The translations under genes and the position numbers were made by a program. From the NCBI GenBank assembly GCA_017989775.1, contig JAGNPF010000075.1:1-7060 (forward strand): a DNA stretch of 7,060 nucleotides, given 5' to 3'. A model generated the notes under the pieces. It searched no databases. It was given only the letters and a program-made list of their open reading frames with translations, and had not been told where the DNA came from. Below are positions 1 through 6,023 of the stretch, one piece after another. The DNA is from Flavobacterium sp. Its GTDB lineage: Bacteria; Bacteroidota; Bacteroidia; Flavobacteriales; Flavobacteriaceae. Numbering within the stretch: the first letter of the stretch is position 1; each line of letters starts with the position of its first letter.

Positions 1-399
1 ATTGCCCAATTTCATCAAGATTTGCGAACGAAAATTCATTTTCAGGATGGCTCCGCCCAAAACCATACTTTGCACGCGTTCGGGATGCATTTCTGCCAAT
101 TGTCGAATCAGGATGGTCCCTAGCGAAATCCCGACAAAATGCGATTTTTCGATTTGTAGATGGTCGATAACCTCCAACACATCGTTGGCGAGGGACTCGA
201 AAGTGTATTTTTTTTGGAATGCCGTCTTGATTTGTTTTTTGGAATCGCCGTGTCCGCGCAAGTCCAGCAACAAAACATTATACTGCTTCTTGAAATCCCG
301 AATTTGCTTGAACCAAATAGACGAACTGCCGCCAGCTCCGTGGACAAAAGTCACCCACTGCTTGCTGTTTTCGTTTTTGTATAGGGCGTAATTTAGCAA
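1..399 (-). CDS. alpha/beta hydrolase, partial (C-terminal part lies outside the window)
   Basis: The reverse strand reads openly for 133 codons from position 399 to the window edge. It shows the start of an alpha/beta-hydrolase fold: an oxyanion-hole motif HGAGG (residues 20-24), the strand and turn LLLDLRGHGDS (43-53), and the nucleophile elbow GISLG with Ser92. The catalytic acid and His would lie beyond the window. An in-frame stop (TAG, 403-405) sits just upstream, and the only possible starts before the conserved region are TTG (397-399) or ATT (400-402). The first ATG is codon 104, past the nucleophile, so it cannot be the start. I chose TTG. The substrate cannot be told from the sequence; esterases, C-C hydrolases and haloperoxidase-like enzymes share these motifs. 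It lies downstream of pyrF on the same strand, 100 bases away and separated by a palindromic repeat, so co-transcription is uncertain. Confidence 0.85.
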   Translation of the reverse strand, partial: MLNYALYKNENSKQWVTFVHGAGGSSSIWFKQIRDFKKQYNVLLLDLRGHGDSKKQIKTAFQKKYTFESLANDVLEVIDHLQIEKSHFVGISLGTILIRQLAEMHPERVQSMVLGGAILKMNFRSQILMKLGN

Positions 400-420
400 A
401 ATCTATATTTTAAAATCAAA

Positions 421-474
421 CACAGATTTCACAAATTAGCACAGATTAATTTCTGGAAATTTGTAAAATCTGTG
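421..474. repeat. palindromic intergenic repeat (CACAGATT/AATCTGTG type)
   Basis: Positions 421-438 and 457-474 form an 18-bp inverted repeat with two mismatches. CACAGATT begins the left arm at 421-428, and its complement AATCTGTG ends the right arm at 467-474. A second direct copy of CACAGATT lies inside the loop at 440-447. The element fills most of the gap between the pyrF stop and the hydrolase start. From memory, repeats with this core are common between genes in Flavobacterium and relatives. It could fold in RNA and act as a weak terminator or stabilise the pyrF transcript 3' end, but there is no clean T-tract, so function is inferred only. Confidence 0.6.
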
Positions 475-499
475 TTAACTTCTTTAAAATTAATCGTTT

Positions 500-1324
500 T
501 TATTTTATGGAAATTTGCAAAATACCTTCCATTTCTTCCTGCATTTTCAAGGCTTCTTCTCTTGCTTTTTCGGCAAAATCGGTTCCGTTTGAAGCGTAAA
601 TAATGGCTCGGGAAGAATTGATGAGCAAGCCCACATTGGCATTCATTCCGTATTGGCACACTTCGGAAAGGCTTCCGCCTTGAGCTCCAACGCCGGGAAC
701 AAGAAGGAAACTGTCGGGAACAATTTTACGGATTTCCGTGAAATATTCGGCTTTGGTGGCACCAACGACATACATCAGGTTTTCGGAGTTTTTCCAATTT
801 TTGGAAGTTTCCAAAACTTGCTTGTACAATTCTGTTCCATCCACGTTCAAGGTCTGGAAATCGAAAGCGCCTTCATTGGAAGTCAAGGCCAACATGATGG
901 TATGCTTGTTTTCGAAAGCCAAAAATGGCTCCACCGAATCTTTTCCCATATAAGGCGCAACGGTCACGCTGTCAAAATTCAGATCTTCGAAAAAAGCCTT
1001 GGCATACATCGACGAAGTATTGCCTATGTCGCCACGTTTGGCATCGGCAATGGTGAAGATTTCGGGATGGTTTTCGTTGATGTAATTGATGGTTTTTTGC
1101 AAGGACTGCCACCCTTTTATACCATAAGCTTCATAAAAAGCCGTGTTGGGTTTATAGGAAACCGCCAAATCGTGCGTGGCATCGATGATGGCTTTGTTGA
1201 ATTCGAAAATAGGGTCTTCCAATTCCAATAAATGTTGCGGAATCTTGTTCAAATCGACATCCAATCCTACGCAAAGGAATGATTTCTTGATTTGGATTTG
1301 GTCTATAAGTTGTTGTGTAGTCAT
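500..1324 (-). CDS. pyrF: orotidine 5'-phosphate decarboxylase
   Basis: This gene encodes 274 residues and performs the last step of de novo UMP synthesis, decarboxylating orotidine 5'-monophosphate to UMP in the cytoplasm. Family marks run in order through the barrel: LDVD near the N-terminus (21-24), KPN (58-60), the catalytic core [10 protein letters not shown] (94-103, with Lys96 as proton donor), VPGVGAQGG (209-217) for phosphate contact, and INSSRA (235-240) with the phosphate-binding Arg. The length and the [10 protein letters not shown] signature fit the longer subfamily (about 270 residues) rather than the roughly 230-residue E. coli type. The ATG at 1322-1324 gives the expected N-terminus, and the gene is intact. 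No other pyrimidine gene is in the window. The next gene upstream is divergent, so pyrF must have its own promoter in 1325-1694. Confidence 0.97.
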   Translation of the reverse strand: MTTQQLIDQIQIKKSFLCVGLDVDLNKIPQHLLELEDPIFEFNKAIIDATHDLAVSYKPNTAFYEAYGIKGWQSLQKTINYINENHPEIFTIADAKRGDIGNTSSMYAKAFFEDLNFDSVTVAPYMGKDSVEPFLAFENKHTIMLALTSNEGAFDFQTLNVDGTELYKQVLETSKNWKNSENLMYVVGATKAEYFTEIRKIVPDSFLLVPGVGAQGGSLSEVCQYGMNANVGLLINSSRAIIYASNGTDFAEKAREEALKMQEEMEGILQISIK

Positions 1325-1694
1325 TGTAAAATTTAAATCAGCGGCAAATTTACAAACTTGAATCCAATAAACTTGGAATTTTGCAATAATCCTAAAAATT
1401 TGTGGACAGGAAAATCCCGCCAGTCACGACACCTTTGATGGTGCGCGACAAACAGCCATAAACACGACCAAAATCAAATAAAATCGCAACGAAGCCATTA
1501 TTTTTTCGGCAATTCTTTTTTTTACGGACAACTATTTCATTCATAAACAGCGACTTATTGACCGTCCCTTTTTAAATGTTTCAAGACAGAATCAAGGCCG
1601 ACAATTTTAGAGCCGGATTTCCGTTAAGGAAAAAAACAATTATTTTTTAACAAACAGTATTTTTAATTACCTTGGCAGCAAAATAAAAAAGGAC
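1325..1694. other. divergent intergenic region between pyrF and the AraC-type gene
   Basis: This 370-base stretch must hold the promoters of pyrF (leftward) and of the regulator array (rightward). For the rightward set I see only a weak -7-like sequence, TACCTTGG at 1668-1675, one mismatch from TAnnTTTG and without a good -33 partner. A small stem TTTCC/GGAAA lies at 1618-1632. On the minus strand a 24-codon reading frame at 1424-1498 encodes a hydrophobic peptide and is discussed as a finding. Apart from these I see no RNA gene, no long inverted repeat and no convincing protein-coding sequence. Confidence 0.6.
1345..1352 (-). promoter_or_regulatory. candidate Bacteroidota -7 element for pyrF
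   Basis: Read on the minus strand these bases are TAAATTTG, a full match to the TAnnTTTG element used by the primary sigma factor of Bacteroidota. They lie about 20 bases upstream of the pyrF ATG, giving a short leader. No TTG was found at the usual -33 spacing; the nearest one upstream is only 12 bases away. The call therefore rests on one half of the promoter in AT-rich DNA. Confidence 0.35.
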
Positions 1695-2261
1695 ATGAAA
1701 GTATTTATAAAGTTTGACTTTAACACTGCTTGCAAAAAAATTCTTGAAGAAAAACTGGACGAAAGTCAAATAAAATACAGGATTTTTGGATTTGGCGAAG
1801 TCGAATTTTTGGAAAAAGTGTCTGCGGAAAAAATGAAATCATTTACCCAATCATTGGGTAATTACGGAATTGAAATTGTGGAAAACCAAAAAACGGTTTT
1901 GATTCAAAAAATCAAGGATGCCATAGTCGACATGGTTTTTAACGAAGACACGAGCATCAGCGTGAAAAGTTCGGTCTATTTGTCGGAAAAACTGAAGCAT
2001 TCCTATGGTTATTTGTCCAATCTTTTTTCTGAAGTGACCTATACTTCCATCGAAAATTTCATCATTCTCCAAAAAATTGAATACACCAAGCAATTAATCA
2101 TCAACGACCAATTATCTTTAACAGAAATAGCTTTCAAGCTGAATTATTCCAGTGTTGCCCATTTAAGTTCGCAATTCAAGAACACTACAGGCATAACGCC
2201 CTCTGCCTTTCAAAGAATAATAAAAAAACGAAGAGAAATTACCTCCAAAAACACAAACTAA
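1695..2261 (+). CDS. short AraC-family transcriptional regulator with ferredoxin-like N-terminal domain
   Basis: This gene encodes 188 residues. The C-terminal part (about 85-180) is an AraC/XylS DNA-binding domain. A first helix-turn-helix spans roughly 90-125 (KHSYGYLSNLFSE at 101-113). The second carries the family signature, with SLTEIAFKLNYSSVAHLSSQF (141-161) followed by TTGITPSAFQ (164-173). The N-terminal 65 residues follow a beta-alpha-beta-beta-alpha-beta pattern resembling a heavy-metal-associated (HMA) domain, but with a single Cys13 where HMA has CxxC. There is no cupin-type arabinose-binding domain, so the signal input is unknown. The sequence AAAAAAGGAC before the ATG gives a weak ribosome site. 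The stop is 5 bases before the response regulator, which implies one transcript with the two-component genes. It probably controls local genes; the direct repeat at 4980-5010 is a candidate site. Confidence 0.9.
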   Translation: MKVFIKFDFNTACKKILEEKLDESQIKYRIFGFGEVEFLEKVSAEKMKSFTQSLGNYGIEIVENQKTVLIQKIKDAIVDMVFNEDTSISVKSSVYLSEKLKHSYGYLSNLFSEVTYTSIENFIILQKIEYTKQLIINDQLSLTEIAFKLNYSSVAHLSSQFKNTTGITPSAFQRIIKKRREITSKNTN

Positions 2262-2266
2262 AAAAA

Positions 2267-2713
2267 ATGCAGCAAGACTCCATACGTATCACCTTGGCAG
2301 AAGACGACGAAGACGACAGATTGTTTTTTACCGATGCTTTTGAAGAATTGAAAATCAACACCATTGTCAACACCCTGAACAATGGCAGGGAATTGTTGAA
2401 TTATCTGGAACATCCAGAAACCATTTTGCCCAACATTATTTTTTTGGATTTGAACATGCCCATCCTGAACGGAATGGAATGTTTGAAGGAAATCAAACAA
2501 AACAACAAATTCAACGATATTGCCATTGCCATTTATTCGACTTCCGCGTCCGATCAAGACGTGGAAAACACTTTCGTTTTGGGAGCCAATATTTACATCA
2601 AAAAACCGAGCAACTTCAACGAATTGAAAAAAATATTGTCCGATGTGGTCATCATCAATTGGCAATACCATACTAACGATTTAAACAAGGATAATTTTTT
2701 GCTTCGATTTTAG
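2267..2713 (+). CDS. single-domain response regulator (Rcp1-like receiver)
   Basis: This is a 148-residue receiver with no output domain. The acidic pocket is LAEDDEDD (residues 10-17), the phospho-acceptor Asp61 lies in FLDLNMP (59-65), the switch Ser/Thr is in YSTSA (90-94), and the conserved Lys113 precedes Pro114 in YIKKP. All receiver residues are present, so it should be phosphorylated. The double-acidic N-terminus and the NMPILNG loop are typical of Rcp1-like receivers that partner with sensor kinases. The kinase gene starts 3 bases downstream and lacks a receiver of its own, so it is the likely partner. With no DNA-binding part, its output must be by protein contact: a phosphate sink, kinase feedback, a relay, or binding to the AraC-type protein encoded just upstream. 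Which one applies cannot be read from the sequence. Confidence 0.94.
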   Translation: MQQDSIRITLAEDDEDDRLFFTDAFEELKINTIVNTLNNGRELLNYLEHPETILPNIIFLDLNMPILNGMECLKEIKQNNKFNDIAIAIYSTSASDQDVENTFVLGANIYIKKPSNFNELKKILSDVVIINWQYHTNDLNKDNFLLRF

Positions 2714-2716
2714 TTT

Positions 2717-4951
2717 ATGAAAAACAACAGATACAAATCTTCCATTTATCATAAAATTATATTTTTCATAAGTTTACTTATACTGTTCCTCATTGGATTC
2801 ATAACGGTAAAACACATCAACAACATTTCCGATTCTTCAAAATCGCTCCTGCACACCATTGAAGTCAATCTAGAATTGGAGCACATGTACTCCTACATCA
2901 AGGATTCCGAAAACAGCATGAGGGGTTACCTAATCTCGAAAGACTCGCTCTATTTGAAACTGTACCAAACAGACATCAAAAACATCAACAATTCTTTTTC
3001 CTCGCTCAAAAAACTCACCAGCGACAATCCTGCCCAACAACAAAACCTGCAATCGCTGTACAAGATCATCAACATGAGGTATGCCTATATGGACAGCTAC
3101 TCCAACTTCAACAACAATTTTGACGTCAACAGAAACGACACTTTCAAAAAAAACTTTAACGAAAGCAGCATTTTGTTGGCCGAAATCAGGGGCAAACTGA
3201 ACGAAATGGTGGAAATCGAAAAATTTTTACTGAAACAACGCAATTCCATCTTCAGCAACCAAATATACCTTACCCCTATTCTGACCTTGAGTATTTTGTT
3301 CATCACGCTTTTGCTCACTATTTTTACCTATTACAAAATCACGAAAGATGTCGAGAAGGTTCAATTGGCCAATATCGGGCTCAACAAATCCCAGTTTTTG
3401 AGTTATCAGGCCGAAATTCTTTCGGAATTTGGCACTTGGGAATGGAATTTGAACACCAACATTATCACGTATTCCGACAATTTGTACCGAATATTGGGAG
3501 CCGAACCCCAATCGTTTGAAGCTGGACAAGAGAATTTTATGCAATTTGTCCATCCCGAAGACCTGGGCATCGCAAACAACATTTTCAAAAAAATCATTGC
3601 CGACGAAGACTTGCCCAACACCTACTATCGAATTGTCAGACCCGACGGAGCAATCCGCATTCTAAGGTCGGTCGGGAAATTATTCGTCGATAAATTGGGT
3701 AACAAAACCGTGCTGGGCGTAACGGGAGACGTAACCGACGAGCACAATAAAAACGAATTGCTCAAAAGCAATTACCAAGACTTGATTGCGATAAACAACC
3801 AACTCAAAATATTTGACGAATCCAGCAAACAAGCGGAAATCCTCGGCAAATACGGAAGCTGGGTTTTAAGCTACGACCCGCTCCAATTTACCTATTCCGA
3901 CAACCAATTCAGGTTGATGGGATTTGAACCCCAATCCTTCGAACCAAGCATCGAAAATCTATTGGAAAACATCCATCCAGAAGACAAACCCATTGTGGAC
4001 AAAGCTTTCAAAAAAGCGTTGACTACCATGAAAATTGCCGCCATCAACTACAGAATCATCCGAAAAGACGGAAAAACAAGGCAATTCAAAACCATAGCCA
4101 AACCTTTTGCCGATTTAAAAGGGGTGCAAAGCATGATTGGAACCACCCAGGACGTGACCGAGGATTACAACAAGAGCTTGCAATTGAAACAACGAAATGC
4201 CGAACTCGAAAAACACGTCAAGGAACTAAATGAATTCAACCAGGTGGCCAGCCACGATTTGCAGGAACCCTTGCGAAAAATCCAGACCTTCATTTCCCGA
4301 ATCAACGACAAAGACAAAGAATTGATGACCGATGCCGGCAAGGAATATTTGTCCCGAATGGAAAAAGCATCCGACAGGATGCGCCTCCTGATTAATGACT
4401 TGCTGCAATATTCGAAAGCCAACAGGGCCGAAAAAAATCTGGTGCCAGCCGATTTGAACGAAATCCTGCGCAATTGCTTGTCCGAATTGTCGCCAAACAT
4501 CGAAGACAAAAAAGCGGTCGTCACCCATGCCAAATTGCCCGTAATCAACGGCATCCATTTTCAAATGCACCAACTTTTTTCCAATTTGTTTAGCAATTCG
4601 TTGAAGTATTCCAAAGAAACCGAAACGCCGATTATTACCATTGATTGCACCGAAATCAGCGCCAAAAACGAAGCCGTCCTAAAAGACCGAAGCTTGAAAA
4701 AATACTACAAAATAAACTTTAGCGACAACGGAATAGGCTTTGAACAAGAATACGCCGAAAAAATATTTCTGCTCTTCAAACGCCTCCACGGCAAAACCGA
4801 ATACCAAGGAACCGGCGTGGGACTCGCCATTTGCAAAAAAATCGTGGAAAACCATAAAGGACAAATTTTTGCCTTTGGAAAACCGGGCCAAGGCGCCACC
4901 TTCACCATTTATCTTCCCGTTCCAGCCCTTGTTCCTGCACAAACGGAATAA
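2717..4951 (+). CDS. membrane sensor histidine kinase, CHASE3-PAS-PAS-HisKA-HATPase_c
   Basis: This gene encodes 744 residues. A membrane helix at about 13-31 and a second at about 184-206 bracket an extracytoplasmic, mostly helical domain. That domain carries the CHASE3-type motif DSENSMRGYLISKD (63-76). Two PAS_3-like domains follow (about 228-342 and 369-484), each with HPED, YRI(V/I)R.DG and a terminal (G/Q)DVT. After a linker helix comes the HisKA domain with acceptor His513 in ASHDLQEPLRK (511-521). The ATPase domain has the N-box NLFSNSLKYS (623-632), G1 DNGIG (670-674), G2 GTGVGLAI (698-705) and G3 GQGATF (724-729). All catalytic motifs are intact. No HAMP domain follows the second helix and no receiver is fused at the C-terminus. 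The start lies 3 bases after the response regulator stop. The signal is unknown; CHASE3 ligands are generally undefined. Confidence 0.95.
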   Translation: MKNNRYKSSIYHKIIFFISLLILFLIGFITVKHINNISDSSKSLLHTIEVNLELEHMYSYIKDSENSMRGYLISKDSLYLKLYQTDIKNINNSFSSLKKLTSDNPAQQQNLQSLYKIINMRYAYMDSYSNFNNNFDVNRNDTFKKNFNESSILLAEIRGKLNEMVEIEKFLLKQRNSIFSNQIYLTPILTLSILFITLLLTIFTYYKITKDVEKVQLANIGLNKSQFLSYQAEILSEFGTWEWNLNTNIITYSDNLYRILGAEPQSFEAGQENFMQFVHPEDLGIANNIFKKIIADEDLPNTYYRIVRPDGAIRILRSVGKLFVDKLGNKTVLGVTGDVTDEHNKNELLKSNYQDLIAINNQLKIFDESSKQAEILGKYGSWVLSYDPLQFTYSDNQFRLMGFEPQSFEPSIENLLENIHPEDKPIVDKAFKKALTTMKIAAINYRIIRKDGKTRQFKTIAKPFADLKGVQSMIGTTQDVTEDYNKSLQLKQRNAELEKHVKELNEFNQVASHDLQEPLRKIQTFISRINDKDKELMTDAGKEYLSRMEKASDRMRLLINDLLQYSKANRAEKNLVPADLNEILRNCLSELSPNIEDKKAVVTHAKLPVINGIHFQMHQLFSNLFSNSLKYSKETETPIITIDCTEISAKNEAVLKDRSLKKYYKINFSDNGIGFEQEYAEKIFLLFKRLHGKTEYQGTGVGLAICKKIVENHKGQIFAFGKPGQGATFTIYLPVPALVPAQTE

Positions 4952-4979
4952 GGCAACACCCCCCATTTTTTTATATGGA

Positions 4980-5010
4980 AATGATATAAGATTAAAGAAT
5001 AATGATATAA
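4980..5010. promoter_or_regulatory. candidate operator: 10-bp direct repeat AATGATATAA, 21-bp period
   Basis: AATGATATAA occurs at 4980-4989 and again, without mismatch, at 5001-5010. The copies are 21 bases apart start to start, two turns of B-DNA, so they would face the same side of the helix. AraC-family proteins commonly bind direct-repeat half-sites spaced about two turns apart, and one such protein is encoded in the same array. The pair lies in the 104-base gap before the lipoprotein gene, 46 bases ahead of its ATG. The region is AT-rich, so chance is not excluded, and I saw no further copy upstream of the AraC-type gene. Confidence 0.35.
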
Positions 5011-5031
5011 TTCATTCCAACTCATTATCAG

Positions 5032-5047
5032 GAACTTTGTATCAAAG
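5032..5047 (+). promoter_or_regulatory. candidate -7-like element and small inverted repeat before the lipoprotein gene
   Basis: GAACTTTG at 5032-5039 differs from TAnnTTTG at one fixed position. It overlaps a short inverted repeat, CTTTG-TAT-CAAAG, at 5035-5047, which ends 8 bases before the ATG at 5056. It could be the promoter start region for the lipoprotein-ytxH pair, or a small hairpin at the translation start. No TTG stands at the expected -33 spacing. Support is weak. Confidence 0.2.
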
Positions 5048-5055
5048 CAAAGGCC

Positions 5056-5661
5056 ATGAAAAAGAGTTCTGTTTATCGATTGATGCTGTACAACACATTA
5101 CATTTTGTGGCAGTCATCTGCGCCGTTTCCTGCATCAACAAAGAAAACGAATTCAACAACTTCATCTTTGAAACGGGATATGCCAAATCCGACACCATAG
5201 ATTTCAATTTGGTGGATCATCTGAACGCCTCAAACAAAAAAATCATCCAGCTTTCAAGTATTGCATCCAACCAAACCAAGGATGCAAAGATGCTTGGACT
5301 GCTTTTGAAAATAAAAAGGGACTACCAGAAAATGGATTTTGAATTCAAAAAACTGACCGAAAAGAATTTGATAGTCCTACCAAAACTGGCTTTTGGTTTC
5401 AACTTGATTCCCGATTCCTTGAAAGAAAAAAACTCCTATGACCACCTTTCGAAGGCATTGGAAAACGAAATCGAAAATCAAGCCCCATTATGGGACAAAA
5501 TGCAGAATAAAGACCAAAACATTGATTTCAGAACATTTGCCACAAAATCAAAAAAAACGGTACTGGCCAACTGGGAAATGTTAAAAAAAACCTTGAACAC
5601 CCCCCAAAAAAAACAATTTAATCTTACAGAGGAAAAAACAATTAAAAACAAGGAAGTTTAA
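5056..5661 (+). CDS. putative lipoprotein, distantly DUF4142-like
   Basis: This gene encodes 201 residues. A basic start (MKKSSVYR), a hydrophobic stretch (about 9-25) and the lipobox-like AVSC ending at Cys26 suggest a lipoprotein attached to the envelope; Ala at -3 makes the lipobox imperfect. The mature part is helical. The stretch about 60-182 follows the pattern of DUF4142 proteins: a short helix, then a helix rich in charged residues ending in FKKLTEKNLIVLP (97-109), then a second helical pair ending near WEMLKKTL (173-180). The His usual in the DUF4142 helix appears to be replaced (RDY at 88-90), so any metal or ferritin-like role is doubtful. The tail after 183 is lysine-rich and low in complexity. 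It lies 104 bases after the kinase and 28 before the YtxH gene, so it is probably co-transcribed with the latter. The family call is tentative; the coding call is firm. Confidence 0.8.
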   Translation: MKKSSVYRLMLYNTLHFVAVICAVSCINKENEFNNFIFETGYAKSDTIDFNLVDHLNASNKKIIQLSSIASNQTKDAKMLGLLLKIKRDYQKMDFEFKKLTEKNLIVLPKLAFGFNLIPDSLKEKNSYDHLSKALENEIENQAPLWDKMQNKDQNIDFRTFATKSKKTVLANWEMLKKTLNTPQKKQFNLTEEKTIKNKEV

Positions 5662-5689
5662 AACAATAATCATTAAAAAAAACAAGACT

Positions 5690-5902
5690 ATGAAAACGAA
5701 CAAAACGGTAATCGGGATTTTAGGAGGAATTGCGGTAGGTGCAACCTTGGGAGTATTGTTTGCCCCGGACAAAGGTTCAAACACAAGAAAAAAAATCATC
5801 AAAAAAGGCACAGACATCAAGGATGACTTAAAAGAAAAACTGGACAACGTGGTCGAATCCGTTTCCGAAAAATACGGTTCACTGATGCACAAGGAAAAAT
5901 AA
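5690..5902 (+). CDS. YtxH-domain small membrane protein
   Basis: This gene encodes 70 residues. A glycine-rich membrane segment (about 7-24, VIGILGGIAVGATLGVLF) is followed at once by the YtxH hallmark APDKGSNTRKKI (25-36) and then by an amphipathic, lysine- and glutamate-rich helix (about 37-65). YtxH proteins are named after a Bacillus subtilis general-stress protein; many Bacteroidota carry short versions with no defined biochemical role. The N-terminus probably sits in the inner membrane with the charged helix in the cytoplasm. The ATG lies 28 bases after the lipoprotein stop with no room for a clear separate promoter, so the two are likely one transcript. A strong terminator hairpin follows about 75 bases downstream. 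Confidence 0.9.
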   Translation: MKTNKTVIGILGGIAVGATLGVLFAPDKGSNTRKKIIKKGTDIKDDLKEKLDNVVESVSEKYGSLMHKEK

Positions 5903-5975
5903 ATTACCCGGAGGAAAATGACAAAAACAGGCATTTATCCAAAAAACACGTTTCCGGAATGAAATTTTCTAAAAA

Positions 5976-6003
5976 AAAATGAGGTCCTTGCAGACCTCAT
6001 TTT
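5976..6003. terminator. bidirectional intrinsic terminator
   Basis: Arms AAAATGAGGTC (5976-5986) and GACCTCATTTT (5993-6003) pair perfectly over 11 bp around a 6-base loop. A run of A precedes the stem on the plus strand and T-rich sequence follows it, so the structure works in both directions. It sits between the plus-strand ytxH gene and the minus-strand OmpA-family gene (stop at 6024-6026), exactly where convergent transcripts need to end. Confidence 0.9.
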
Positions 6004-6023
6004 ATATTTACAAAAAACTGAAA

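Noticed and set aside
120..347. Minus-strand ATG frame of 75 codons in the hydrolase region
   Set aside because: It is out of frame with the clear hydrolase sequence (HGAGG, GISLG) and has no domain features.
653..1231. Plus-strand open frame of 192 codons opposite pyrF
   Set aside because: pyrF on the minus strand has all catalytic motifs; the opposite frame shows no family features.
1668..1675. TACCTTGG as the promoter of the AraC-type gene
   Set aside because: It has one mismatch to TAnnTTTG and no -33 partner; too weak to annotate as a separate feature.
4952..4979. Possible terminator after the histidine kinase (C-run followed by T-run)
   Set aside because: There is a C6-ATTTTTTT stretch but no stem that could form a hairpin, so read-through into the lipoprotein gene remains possible.
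5918..5962. A 14-codon frame (MTKTGIYPKNTFPE) preceded by GGAGG, just after ytxH
   Set aside because: The GGAGG is only 3 bases from the ATG, Bacteroidota rarely depend on such sites, and the peptide shows no recognisable feature. It lies in the 3' untranslated stretch before the terminator and is most likely chance.
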